From Diadema setosum (lineage: Eukaryota; Echinodermata; Echinoidea; Diadematoida; Diadematidae), in contig CM067069.1 in NCBI GenBank assembly GCA_033980235.1, forward strand, positions 33,405,041-33,469,040: DNA of 64,000 nucleotides, read 5' to 3'. A model generated the notes under the pieces. The model saw only the letters and a list, made by a program, of their open reading frames with translations. It was not told the DNA's origin and ran no database searches. A program made the position numbers and the translations under genes. Shown piece after piece: positions 45,301 through 56,617 of this stretch. The number at the start of each line of letters is the position of its first letter. The stretch's first letter is position 1.

Positions 45301-47438
45301 CTGAGTGAGGCACTGCCCTTGTAGCCCAATGTGATTGGTAGTTAATTTTGGCAATGATGTTATGCACATATTAGGAAGTGAGTCATCCAGGATTCCTGGA
45401 ATTTGGACTTGCTAGTATGTTCAGGTATGTGGCCCCAGGTTGGAGAAAATTACAGAATGTACTAGAAAGGGGTGAATGGATAATATATAAGCAGGAGAAA
45501 TTTTGAGGTAGGCAGAGTACCCAACACCTCTGCTCTGAGAGTTACGTCACTTCTGGCTCTGAAGCGACTTGTTATAGTCAGTCCTGCGTTACCTGCTGAC
45601 CTGCTATACAAACTGTGTTTGTGGAGATAAGGCCTGGGAGACATTTTGCCTGCAGAGAATTAATTTGCCTACATTGGAGATAGACTCCATATTTTAGTGT
45701 CAACGGACATTGTTACGGCAAAGCTGTGACGGGCTGGATTCCTCGCTGGACATTATAAAGTGAATCATCATTCAACACATCAACTGGACGTGGTCGTCAT
45801 AACGTTTGGATTCTGCACGTTTTGCTGTGGACACATAACTTGGATTTTACCCCGGATCTATACCTTGGACTATCGTAACCTGCACCTCTGGATTTACGTC
45901 GAAGGTATCATTCATCGGTGCATCGTGGATCATTCCTTTGTGTATCGAGCATCGTATTTGGACATTTCCACGGATATTGCATGTACTAAGTGTAAGTGAT
46001 TTCATTACTGATTTGTAACTGTTTCTATTGATCATTATTGTACTGATGTGAAAACCGATTACGAGTCTGTACCCACAATATCACTGTTAATAAACCGCCT
46101 GAACATTATTTGATGGTTTCTTTTGTGCGATCATTCTCAGAGTGATTGTGGTCGTAACACAACCATACAAGAATTCTAGGGCTGCACAGTGTACTGTTGT
46201 ATAGTTGCACAGTTGTAATGGTTTGTTTGTTTGTTTGTTTGTTTTTTGCGTTCTTATTGTAGTCTGGGTGCCAAAGCCACTTTTTGGGCCTAACCTTGTT
46301 TTACCGTCCACCCAATGTTTTTTGATGGTTTTACCCTATTTCGGGGGTGCTGAATCCGAATCTGGATGATGCAACTCTTGCATCCTTGAGGGTTTTGAGA
46401 TATTCAAGATGGCCGCCAAAATGGCCGCCCGAACTGGAAATTCCCACGTATTTCCTTCTAAATGGTGATAGATTGAAAACAATTGACGGTTTTACCCTAT
46501 TTCGAGGGTGCTATATCCAAATCTGGATGATGCAACTCTTGCATCCTTGACGGTTTTGAGATATTCAAGATGGTCGCCAAAATGGCCACCAAAATCGAAC
46601 ATAGGGAATCGAAATAGGGTAAGACCATCAATTTATTTTAAAACTTTTACCATTAAGAAAAAATATATTAACATTGGAATTCTGCCACTTACTTTGGCTG
46701 TCATCTTGGTCGTCTAAAAACCCTAAAGAATGGATGAATTTCAACAACCAAGTTTCGAGGGTGCTGAATAGGGTCTAAAATTTTCCAATTTTTGACAGTT
46801 ATTTTGGCGGTCATCTTGGACATCTAAAAAACCCTTAAAAAGAATACGAAAGTTGCGCATTTTGGCGGCCATCTTGAATATCTCAAAACCCTCAAGGATG
46901 CAAGAGTTGCATCATCCAGATTCGGATTCAGCACTCTCGAAATAGGGTAAAACCAGGAATTGTTTTCAATATCTCACCATTTAGAAGGAAATACGTGGGA
47001 ATTTCCAGTTCGGGCGGCCATTTTGGCGGCCATCTTGAATATCTCAAAATCCTCAAGGATGCAAGAGTTGCATCATCCAGATTCGGATTCAGCACCCCCG
47101 AAATAGGGTAAAACCATAAAAAAAAAAATTGGGTGGACTGTAAAACAAGGTTCAGCCTCTGGCACCCAGCCTATTGGTTAAAACATGACATCCATTCCAT
47201 GGCTGTATAGTTGCATGGTTGTACTAATTTTGTCTATATAGCCCGCGATACTGCAGAAGCATGTAAGTCAGAAATGAAATTGGGAGTTAATGACAGTGGA
47301 TATGATTCTCCGCGCTCAGTAACATCACTATAAGAATTCCAACATGCAGCATTAATTTTACTTACACTTTGTTGCTTGGCATGTGATTTCCCGGCACATG
47401 CCGATAAGGAGGCAGACCAACAGTATGTTTCCCCTCAT
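41719..47438 (-). CDS. Rhamnose-binding lectin with two SUEL domains (three exons)
   Basis: Secreted sugar-binding lectin. Exon 1 (47366-47438) encodes a signal peptide, MRGNILLVCLLIGMCREITC, and ends in phase 1 at T|GTAAGT. Exon 2 (43032-43592) starts after acceptor TTCATTGCAG in the matching phase and ends at T|GTAAGT, again phase 1. Exon 3 starts after CTTTTGTTTTTCAG at 41732 and restores the last cysteine (T+GC), then VRG and stop at 41719. The total is 215 residues. Exon 2 holds two galactose-lectin (SUEL) domains with eight cysteines each. Domain 1 keeps both family motifs, ANYGR and DPCSGTRKYL; domain 2 has AAFGR and NPCPGISKYL. Reading past the exon 2 donor gives a stop at 43003, a retained-intron form. 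A 1-1 phase exon is typical for this family. The number of domains, if any, beyond those seen cannot be excluded. Confidence 0.85.
41733..43031 (-). other. Lectin intron 2
   Basis: Bounded by GTAAGT and a pyrimidine tract ending CAG on the minus strand. It contains a GT microsatellite at about 42325-42362, a G9 run near 41934 and a CT-rich tract near 42480-42540. No other gene seen. Confidence 0.6.
43673..44290. mobile_element. TTAA-flanked foldback element in lectin intron 1
   Basis: Left arm from TTAAAGGGGCCGTGAAATAC pairs with the right arm ending in TTAA at 44287. Long inverted matches include AAATGCATGTTGA and TTGATTTATGATACCCTCAA on the left with their complements on the right; the centre lies near 43975. 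The arms are diverged and the right end has a ~10-bp difference, so boundaries are approximate. It resembles the TTAA MITEs at 5256 and 51578. Confidence 0.6.
44629..44965 (+). repeat. ~75-bp degenerate tandem array
   Basis: About four to five units with TGTCTGTCGAGTTT, then TCCTGATTGGCTAAAACCCC and CCGTTCCTTCA-like words. A single related phrase (TATTGGTTAAAACATGACAT) lies at 47173-47195. Confidence 0.7.
45225..46159 (+). mobile_element. Probable solo LTR
   Basis: A 935-bp unit with near-inverted ends TGTGAC and GTAACA. A TATA box TATATAAG at 45484-45491 is followed ~600 bp later by AATAAA at 46089-46094, then 65 bp to the end: the order U3-R-U5 of an LTR. No primer-binding site or gag/pol follows, so it would be a solo LTR. 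No clear target duplication was found, which lowers confidence. It is opposite in sense to the lectin gene. Confidence 0.4.
46261..47172. mobile_element. Large foldback with repeated GATGGCCGCC words
   Basis: Ends AGTCTGGGTGCC and GGCACCCAGCCT. Each arm contains two tandem ~160-bp units with GGTTTTACCCTATTTCG, GGATGATGCAACTCTTGCAT and AGATATTCAAGATGGCCGCC. The right arm shows the same in reverse complement; the centre is near 46720. ATTGT and ATTGG flank the ends and may be a decayed duplication. Confidence 0.75.
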
Positions 47439-47654
47439 TCTCGTGCGATTTCTGGAGAAAGAAAACAAAAAGGGACGATGGCCATTAAAAACAAAACAAA
47501 CACAAACACAAACAAAACACAACAAAGCAAAACAGAATCGGACTCATTGCCATAAATGGTACTTGTCCCTTTCCCCATTAGACGGAATTTATCTAGGAAC
47601 GAAAACCTTTCGGAAAATAAATTTTGCTTGCGCTTTTTCATCTCTATTTCTCAT

Positions 47655-47685
47655 GTTTATATATATATTATAATATATATATATT

Positions 47686-47729
<44 letters not shown>

Positions 47730-47735
47730 ATATAT
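47655..47735. repeat. TA-rich microsatellite
   Basis: Nearly pure TATATA with a few interruptions. It lies about 220 bp upstream of the lectin start codon in the gene's sense. Confidence 0.9.
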
Positions 47736-47739
47736 GTTC

Positions 47740-49935
47740 TTTTACAAACACAAACTATAGTATGTGCATTGCTTGGGAAGGAAGGGGAATGTGCAGCCTA
47801 TCAGCCCCCACCCCTATTCCGCAGTCTCTGTATATCGTGTAAGATTGATCCAGAGGCGAGGGTAATCATGGCGTCGACATGGCGTGTAGAATCACCTTTT
47901 GTGTGCCTATGTTTTATATGATAATCAGCAGATACGTAATGATGATGAGATTTATGACAATAAAAATAAACACACACTGACACACAAAAGATTCATTATC
48001 ATAACGAAGACATTTCGGAGTCAATGTACCATGCACTGCACAGTTCTCTAATTTTTATCACAGCTGTTGCATTAAAGCTAATCATTTGCAAACGATGGAA
48101 TATTTCAAAACTCGCTAACCAATTCTAAACATTTTGTTGTGTTTTTTGTTGACCGCCTTACATGAACAGAGTTCACCGATTGTATAAGTTTCATTTTAAG
48201 AACAATAAAATAACAATGTTTTTTTCAACAATAATACCTCTTATTGTTATCGTTTAAGGTTATACTGCAAGACTGAATGAATTTGTGAGAAAGAACCTAT
48301 CTGAATTTATTTTATTTCATGTCAAAAGAAACTTAGAAAGCGAAGAATGTATGTAGAGAACAATGGGCAACAGGAGCTTCCTCCAATTTTGATATGTAGT
48401 TGGTACTCATTTCAGTATTCCCTGACAATATTCATGTGAAGCTGAATTTTAAAAAAAAAAACAAACTATAATTTTGACATGATGTGGCATTTTACATAAA
48501 CTATAAGTATTGAAATGTACAATGTAGAATACACATACAAAAAAAAAAAGAAACCCAAGTTTCAAATTCATTGTTTGACTTTCTCTTCACTAAAAATGTT
48601 TGAACGTGCTTCAAGTTTCATATTTGTCAGGCGAATAATTCTACTTTATTGAATTGAGTTTATACTGGCTGCGAAAACGGGAAGCATGACGAGTCTCGTC
48701 CGTCCGTTCGTTCCGGAAGTTTAACAAATTGGTAGAAAATGCAAAGCTTTGCGTAATCATCATTAATATCAAGTTTAGAACAATGAGACAGGAAGACCAG
48801 GAAAAAAGAGAGTTCTTTGATCTGTTTGCCAAAAAAGAAGGAGACAACTTCAAGGTACCAGGCATTGTCAATACGAATTGCTCACTTCTCCATGTTTTCT
48901 ATCACTCGCGGGAAATTTTGTCTTGAGCTTTGCCTACATAATTTTTAGTACCTGTTGCAGGATACAACCACTCAACACCATGAACGCTAAACACTTAGCA
49001 AAGAAAGCCAACAGGATCTTGGGATATTATAATAATTTTATGGATCAAATCTTGTCTCTTCATTGGTGTTGCCTGTCATAATGTTTAGGATTTCGTTATG
49101 CCGACGACCAGCTTTGGCAGATATTTTGGTTGGTGGACAGAACAACGCTGAAAACATCATTTTACTTTTCTGTATTTTGCCTGTTATGTATAGATCCCTG
49201 TACGTTGGGTGACGACCATCCATGCAAAGTTGGACGTGTCAACGCACTGCTGAAGCGCTGCTAGGAAATCCATGGCTTTTCTATTTTAATACAGGGTGCT
49301 CAGACTTTAAATATATAGCGATCCCAGACGGGTTGCAGAAGGATCTTCTTATACAGTGTTTCACATTACAATGATTACCCTTGGTTTCGTTTTGCACAAC
49401 CTTAAGGACGATGAAAAATTATGTAAACGATAGTATTCTCGGATTTCTTTTCATGGCTCTCAGTGGATTCTGGTACTGCATTTGTCCTGCTTTACGCAAA
49501 TGGGTAAAAGCAAATTCCCACATTGATGTGTTTTAACGCAATTTCAAATGACTTCAAGCAATATTCAAGTTCGGGAAGTTTTAGACGAAACTTTTAAAAT
49601 GAAAATGGTGAAAACCTCCCAAACACAACAAGAAAATCAAAAAAATACTGATATTTCATACATGGAGAACAACCAAGTTTAGTCTGTCACAGATTAGAAC
49701 ATTCCTATCCTTACTCAAAAGCATTGGCTCGATGACATAAACAGACGTCTTAAAAACATTAAGTATGATCGTGATCTTAAAGTATGATCGTGCACTCACC
49801 TACTGATCGGAAGATCTCACTTTGTTGAGGTCAACAGAGAGAAGTGTGAAAAGTCCAAAGGAGTGGCAGTATTTATAGGCAATGTACTGAAGGTTGCACG
49901 TTGCCTTAGATTTATGAAAAAATGTAGAACGGGGC
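47740..49935. other. Unassigned spacer
   Basis: No supported gene. A charged stretch at about 48775-48855 (RQEDQEKREFFDLFAKKEGD) is open on plus but has no acceptor or known domain. Confidence 0.4.
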
Positions 49936-49939
49936 AAGC

Positions 49940-50450
49940 AAACAGCAAAAAGGCCTTGGAATACAAAAGTTAAAGAAAACCAAAGAAAGCAAAGATGCCA
50001 AAGAAAGAGAAAACAAGAATAAAGCATGATAATCTTATATATCCTTTAGGTGAGTAAATTCTTTAGGCTAATGCCAGTCGAAGGTACTCATAAACAATTA
50101 TTTAATCCCGTGGATGGGATAACAAAAGAGAAAGCAAGAATAACACGATAATCTTGTCTGTCCTTCAATAATGCATTATCATATTTATCATAAGTTGATG
50201 AGGTGAATGGATCTTTTAAGCAGTATAATGCCAATCGAAGGTACTGATAAACAATTATTTTATTTAATTTCTTTTAAGTAATAATAGAGTGGAGCAAGTA
50301 AATAAAAAAAAAAACACACCTTGGAATACCAAGAAAAGAGAAATCCTGAATAGAATGGTAACCTTATCTGTCTTTCGATAAAACAATTTCAGTTAATTCA
50401 TAAACCGATAAGGTGAGTGGACCAATTTGGATACAAATCATCTCATAATA
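49940..50450 (+). repeat. ~190-bp degenerate satellite, block 1
   Basis: Three units near 49940, 50110 and 50280 with phrases GCAAGTAAA, CCTTGGAATACC, GATAACCTTATCTGTC and AAGGTACT.ATAAACAATT. More units lie at 52660-53080 and 56160-56560. Confidence 0.7.
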
Positions 50451-50529
50451 CATTATATGAACACACACATACACACACACATTCATACACACAAACGCCC
50501 CCACACACACTATATATTTATATATATGT

Positions 50530-50779
50530 GAAGAGTTTGTTTGCAAAAACCGATAAGTCCATTTTTGAAGATTTTGAAGTACGGTCTTTGTCATAAAGTA
50601 CAAACTAATACCTTTTAAATTATATATTGGTCACTACACTATAATGGTATATTTTTTGAAGTTATGGTCAAAAGAAGCAAAAATTTTCTTAGTATTCTCT
50701 TTGTTTTTCATGACCTTTAATCGCAAATATCTCCATTTGGCAAAATATGGACTTATCGGTTTTTGCAAACAAACTCTTC
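50530..50779 (+). mobile_element. MITE family 1, copy C
   Basis: Inverted ends GAAGAGTTTGTTTGCAAAAA; flanks ATGT and ATAT, probably a mutated 4-bp duplication. It lies at the edge of a TATATA tract and a CACACA stretch. Confidence 0.85.
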
Positions 50780-51573
50780 ATATATACATGTCTACTAGTA
50801 TATAAACATCCACAAAAAAAATGCAGAAATTGACATTTTTTCACTTATTTGCCATTGCCCTTAAAGATAAAAATGATTAAGAAAAATACAATTTAAAGCA
50901 ATAAGCGGCATTAATCAAAAGCAAAAAAAAAAAGTTCTTTTGTATGTCCTTATATCCTCAAACAAATACAAGGTGGGAAACTAAAGATGACATACAAATT
51001 TTTCTGTCAACTCCCACTTTAAAAATGACTTATGTAGTTTGTTGCAGAGGTGATAAAATGGATAGAATTTCTTTATTTGATTCTTTTAATTTAGGAATAA
51101 AAAAGTTATCGAGACAAATTCAAGAATCAAGTATCATTTTTGATGTTATAAATCTGAATAACTTTCGAATTTCTACAATTTTTGTTAATGTTGCTTCTTC
51201 TCTAGTGTCATTTGAATTTGATTTGACACAAGATTCTTCATTTTCCTCCATTTTATTTTACATTTCTTTATGTTTTTTTTCTCTTTTTTTTTTTTGGGGG
51301 GGGGGCTACATAGACAGAAACGTATGTTGATTTTTTCAAATTAATTTGTGTTTCTTATTATGTGAAATTTCTCTTTTGTTCTCATTACTTTATAGAAGAG
51401 CATATACGTATGAAAAACAACTTGTCCGTTATTGCCGCAATATTTTTAATTTTGTGCTTTGGAAGAGAAAACCGAATGTGTTCACTCATACTTTAAGTTT
51501 CCCTTTATAATTGACTTATCAGGTTGAAATCCTAAATGTTATTTACCAGTTGCAGATGAAACAAAAAACCAGC
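50780..51573. other. Unassigned AT-rich spacer
   Basis: A 128-codon frame at 50944-51330 runs through low-complexity T/A sequence and ends in a T/G run; I see no domain. The last ~100 bp before 51574 match 6690-6738. Confidence 0.35.
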
Positions 51574-51577
51574 TTAA

Positions 51578-51934
51578 AGGGGAAGGCTAGTAACTGATCA
51601 GTGGGAATCAGTGGAAATGCTGGGAGATGATTGTTCCAATCCTTATGGGATTCATTCAAGAGTTCATTGTATATCTATTGTTGTGTGAAAATGATTTGCT
51701 TCAGAATGGTCTCATATTCAAGTAATGTGCAGTTTAATGCTTCCAGGTTAGCGTCCCTGGTCAGGGACGGAGCATTAAATTGCACATTACTTGAATATGA
51801 GACCGTTCTGAAGCAAATCATTTTCACACAACAATAGATATACAATGAACTCTTGAATGAATCCCATAAGGATTGGAACAATCATCTCCAAGCATTTCCA
51901 CTGATTCCCACTGATCAGTTACTAGCCTTCCCCT
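51578..51934. mobile_element. Near-perfect hairpin MITE with TTAA duplication
   Basis: Arms of about 170 bp, starting AGGGGAAGGCTAGTAACTGA, are almost exact reverse complements around a small centre with GTCCCTGGTCAGGGAC near 51751-51766. TTAA stands on both sides (51574-51577 and 51935-51938). An empty relative with one TTAA is at 6738. The arms carry near-identical 68-codon frames in opposite directions, a consequence of the palindrome. TTAA specificity suggests piggyBac-type mobilisation. Confidence 0.9.
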
Positions 51935-53117
51935 TTAAGTGTTCCAAAAGAGTTCTAAAATGTGAGTTAGGGATAGAGACGTCCAGTGTCAAGAAGTCAA
52001 TCTGTATAATTAATGTTAAGGATTGTTAGATAAACACAATGTGAACAATTTGTATATAATAAAATTGTTTCTATAATAAACCGTCTACAGTTATGATTTA
52101 TTGAGAAAAATGGCGGAGTACTCAAACCGAAATTCAATGTGTTATCTCAATATCAAGTGCAAAACTACAGAAGCAGGCGAACATTTCATGGCTGTGAACA
52201 CGCGAGCAAAATTTTGTTTGTTTGTTTGTTTGTTTGTTTGTTTGTTTGTTTTCTAATTTTACCTCCTTTACAGTTCCCTTCCGTATCACGTCTGATCTGC
52301 CGTTTCCAAAGTTCTTAGATTGAACACTGTAAGGTTATCCCATAACAACACGACACAAATCATTATTACAGAAACACCAGGTTCAACAAGACATAAACCT
52401 CTTCTTTCAACCACATGCTCGACGATACTGAAAAAAAAAAAACCCCAAATACATAAAGATCTAAATATTTTACATAAAAAACCCAGATGGTGGTAGACGA
52501 GTGGTGATCACTTGTTATTATCTACAATGTATATTTATTTGTTTAGTTTTTGCTGTTAAGTTTGATAAACAACTCAATGCATGATGATCCTTTTCATTCA
52601 GATACAAACCTTTTAAAGGTTGTTGTTATTACTGTAGTACTGCTGCACGCTTCCATATGTTTACGAAACAGCAGAGCGAATCAAGCAAATAAAAAAAGGC
52701 CTTGGATTATAAAGGTAAAAGAGAACATGAAAAACACGATAACCTTATCTATACTTCAATAGTGCAGGAGCATATTATTGAGAAGTTGATGAGTTGAGTG
52801 ATCACAGAGACTAATGCCCATCGAAGGTACTCAGAAACAATTCGACCATATCGGTGAGAAATAGAGACAGACAAAGCAAAAAAAAAAACAATAAAACCTT
52901 GGAAAACCAAACAAGATAAAACATTGCTTAACTTAATTCAAAACATTAAACTAAACATAAACAAACTACATAAACTTATCTATCTTTCAAGCGTGCATTC
53001 GCATATTATTCATAAGCTGATAAGCTGAGTGGACCTTGAAGCTAATAGCCATCGAACCTGTTCATAAACAATTTAATTGTAGAGTTGAGACAAATATAGA
53101 CATAACAATGTTTGTGT

Positions 53118-53560
53118 GTGCATACACGGTTGTGTATAGATATACACAATATACCTCTTGGACACGCTTAGACACAGGGGAGAAAAAAAAAAGAAAACGA
53201 GTTTCATTTCAAAATTTTGAATCATAATCATAAATTTACTTCATTTGATGTACATGAATGGAAAGATATCCTTCTGTTCATTCATTTGATGCATAACTCA
53301 TTGCACATAATTTATGCATAACTTTATATAACAAAATAGAATCTAGAGCTACCAAATAATCATTTGAATGAGTTTTTCAGGTCTTTCGGCTATCTTTTGC
53401 ACCAACAAAAAAAAAATCTAAAATCATAGCCTTATATCTCTTGTTTTTCCTTTTATATAACAACTCATGAGAAAAAAAAAATGATCTACGCCTCCTCGAG
53501 AAAACTCAGTTTTAAAGCCTGCTTAATTTTACCCAGATAGATAGATAGTAAATAAGGAGC
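53118..53560 (+). repeat. Dispersed ~430-bp repeat, copy 2
   Basis: Homologue of 33940-34340 inside duplication unit 1, from ACACAATATACCTCTTGGAC to ACCCAGATAGATAGATAG. Confidence 0.75.
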
Positions 53561-55092
53561 CATTTAGCTTTTAACTTGGCAGATAACTTTGGCCTTCATG
53601 CTTCAGTGAACATTTACACCATTGTTGCAACATTGATTTCCCACAGCCAGTGGACTCCATGCAACCTGAGAATACTCACGACATTACTCTTCACAATTTT
53701 GGTAAATCTCATAGCTTATACCAAATAAATGACAACAAAGGGCTCCCCGTCCCCATTCAACTTTCCATGTAAATATCCCCCTTCCCCCTAACAACATTCA
53801 CTGTTACACTGTCGTAACGGTTGTTCTGTGTGAATTCAATCGCGCAGATGAGCCCATCGTCCTGTTTAACTTTGTAGTCGGGAGAGCTGAATGCTGATTT
53901 TTTGACTATACAAAGAATCGAAAGAAATGAGTATTTTTTTTTTTCTTTCTCGAGCATGCGCTATTCAGATTTGACGCATAAGGTCTCATACGAAAGAGGA
54001 AATTTTGGATGTTTGGATTCTGATTTTTTTTTAACGAAAACATAACAGCAATAGTCTGAAAATTCACACAAAATCATTAATTGCGCGTGCAAATGAACAT
54101 TTGGAAGCACCACCGTCCATTGACTTTAAATTTGAATTTGAAACACTGAAACTACACTGGTCTTACACCCGAGACACAATGAACAGTTCCATCACAGCAT
54201 TTTCTTCATCTCACGCATGCATTATGAACATTGAGGTTCACGTCAAATGAAAGAAGAGAAATGTATCTTTCCAGTTATAAAGAAAATGTATAATGTCGAT
54301 AATAAAATGTTCAAAGGAAGCTCAGTTCTCCTTTTTTTCTGTGACACGCTGTATAATATACATACTGATGAAGACTAATGATAATACAGAAAGAAACAAG
54401 CAACTCCTTAATACTTCAAGTGATAATTATGTATAATAATTATGCATTATGTTTACACGAGTAAACACATCAAGTGAAATTATTCTTAGTAAAAGTAACA
54501 ATTTTCATGAAAGATTTGATCACACATCTGAGTATTCTGGGGCACACAGAGATGGTACCTGTAACGCAGCAGACGAGGAAGATGTAATATTCTCTTTTAA
54601 AAAAACAAAGCATGTAGGACAATTCATCCTTACATAGTAGCTCCCTTATCGACATTCCTTGTTTGTTTGTTTATTTGTTTGTTTGTTTGTTTGTTTGTTT
54701 TTTAAGTGTGCTGCTCTTAAAGAATATGAGAGAACCCAGTTAACTTGTTGATGACAATTTTGGATTTGGAGAAATGCAATATTAAATCCATGATATATTT
54801 GAGCGTTCCCAGAATGGAAAACAACATTAATATCTGATGCAGCGAAAACATATCACTGAATAGATTGCAATATTTCACAGGAGATCAGAGAGGCTAAGAT
54901 ACTATGATAGCATTGGTCGAAATCAAACACCTAAAACAAGCAATGAAGGGGAACAGTGATAATGATTGATTTATTATGAGTTCAAATAAACATATTACGT
55001 GACCACGCTGGAAAATATTTACATGTATGGCTATCTAAAGCCATCGCATGATAAACTAGATTAACAATAAATTACTACTCTACTCTTCTACT

Positions 55093-55477
55093 CACTAAGA
55101 AATACGGGTTCAAATTTGAACCCCCAAATTGTCCCATACAACCACCCTAATGGGTGCAATTTGCACCCTTACATGTGCAATGCGCTGAAATTTGAGGGGT
55201 GCGAATTTGCACCCTCAGTTTTGTCCTAATCAAGGGTGCCAACATGCACCATAAACATGAATACATTGTGAATTAAACATTTGGACCACGAGTACCAAGT
55301 TTATACTCGTAAGATCAAACTAACTTACACTCTAATGGATATGTCCGCATCTTTGTAGATACAAATATGAATATTAAGAGATTTAATTTTTACTTGCATA
55401 ATTTAAGGTACATGTGCACCCCAGGGTGCTGGTATAGGGACAAATAGGGAGCAAATATGACTCTTTATTTCTTAGTG
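55093..55477. mobile_element. MITE family 3
   Basis: Ends CACTAAGAAATACGGG and inverted TTATTTCTTAGTG. The interior has GGTTCAAATTTGAACC and several GGGTGCAAATT/AATTTGCACCC words. It is present in duplication unit 1 and absent from unit 2. No duplication is visible at its ends. Its layout resembles family 2 with a different word. Confidence 0.7.
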
Positions 55478-55808
55478 TGTACCCCGTTTAATTGATAAAA
55501 TGACTAACTCCAACTTTACATGATACTGTGAATAGATGATCACCTAATGAGGAGATAAGTATTGATTATTTCTGGACTTTCCAAAGTTTTTAGATTGAAC
55601 ACTGTAAGGTTATCCGATAACAACACGACATAAATCATTATTACAGAAACACCAGGTTCAACAGGACATAAACGTCTTCTTTCAACCACATGCACGACGA
55701 TACTGAAAAAAAAAACTCAAATACATAACGATCTAAATATTTTACATAAAAAACCCAGACGGTGGTAGACGAATGGTGATCACTTGTTATTATCTACAAT
55801 GTATATTT

Positions 55809-56055
55809 GAAGAGTTTGTTTGCAAAAACCGATAAGTCCATTTTTGAAGATTTTGAAGTACGGTCTCTGTCATAAAGTACAAAATAATACCTTTTAAATG
55901 ATATATTGGTCACTACATAATAAGGTATATTTTTGAAGTTATGGTCAAAAGAAGCAAAAATTTTCCCATTATACTCTTTATTTTTCTTGACCTTTAATCG
56001 CAAATATCTCCATTTGACAAATATGGACTTATCGGTTTTTGCAAACAAACTCTTC
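55809..56055 (-). mobile_element. MITE family 1, copy D
   Basis: Exact family ends, flanked by ATTT at 55805-55808 and 56056-56059. The homologous place in unit 1 (near 52533) has a single ATTT and no insert, which proves insertion and 4-bp duplication. Its minus strand is open for 87 codons. Confidence 0.95.
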
Positions 56056-56617
56056 ATTTATTACTTTAGTTTTTGCTGTTAAGTTTCATAAACAACTTAA
56101 TCCGTGATGATCCTTTCAATTCAGATGCAAACCTATAAAAGGTCCTTGTTATTACTGTTGCATGTTTCCTTATATTTACGAAGCAACAGAGCGAAGCATG
56201 CAAATAATAAAAAAAAAAATGCTTGGGATTATAGTAGTAAAAGGCAACATGAATAACATGATAACCTTGTCTATCCTTCAATAATGCACAAGCATATTGA
56301 CTAATGCCCACCGAAAGTACCCAGAAATTATTCGACCGCACGGTTGGGAAATAGAAACAGACTTAGCAAATAACAAACAAACAAAAAAACAAACAAACAA
56401 ACAAACCTTGGAATACCAGAGAAAGAGAAAACATAAATAATGTGATAACTAGATAACCTTATCTATCTTTCAAGCGTGCATTCGCATATTATTCATAAGC
56501 TGATAAGGTGAGTGGACCTTGAAGCTAATGCAAATCGAACCTGCTCATAAACAATTTAATTGTGTAGTTGAGACAAATATAGATATATATATATATATAT
56601 ATGCGTGTCTAAGTGTC

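Larger units (their letters stand above)
43593..47365 (-). other. Lectin intron 1, filled with repeats
   Basis: 3.77 kb between the signal-peptide exon and the lectin domains. It holds a TTAA-flanked foldback, a ~75-bp tandem array, a probable solo LTR on the opposite strand and a large foldback with repeated ATGGCCGCC words. Confidence 0.65.
52300..55579 (+). repeat. Large tandem duplication, unit 1
   Basis: Co-linear with 55580-59400. Shared landmarks include TTTCCAAAGTT..TAGATTGAA at the start, the lectin-free block with GGACACGCTTAGACACAG, CATTGACTTTAAATTTGAAT, TGTGACACGCTGTATAATAT and ATTTCTGGACTTT at the end. This unit has a family 3 MITE (55093-55477) but lacks both family 1 insertions. 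It contains satellite units at 52660-53080 and a TTTG repeat near 54660. No gene seen. Confidence 0.85.

Noticed and set aside
48729..48926. Charged frame RQEDQEKREFFDLFAKKEGD
   Set aside because: No acceptor, no domain and an opposite-strand frame of equal length; not enough to call an exon.
50944..51330. 128-codon plus frame
   Set aside because: Low-complexity T/A-rich sequence ending in T and G runs, with no recognised motif.
51631..51881. Two 68-codon frames, near identical, on opposite strands
   Set aside because: A direct result of the hairpin palindrome of the TTAA MITE, not of genes.
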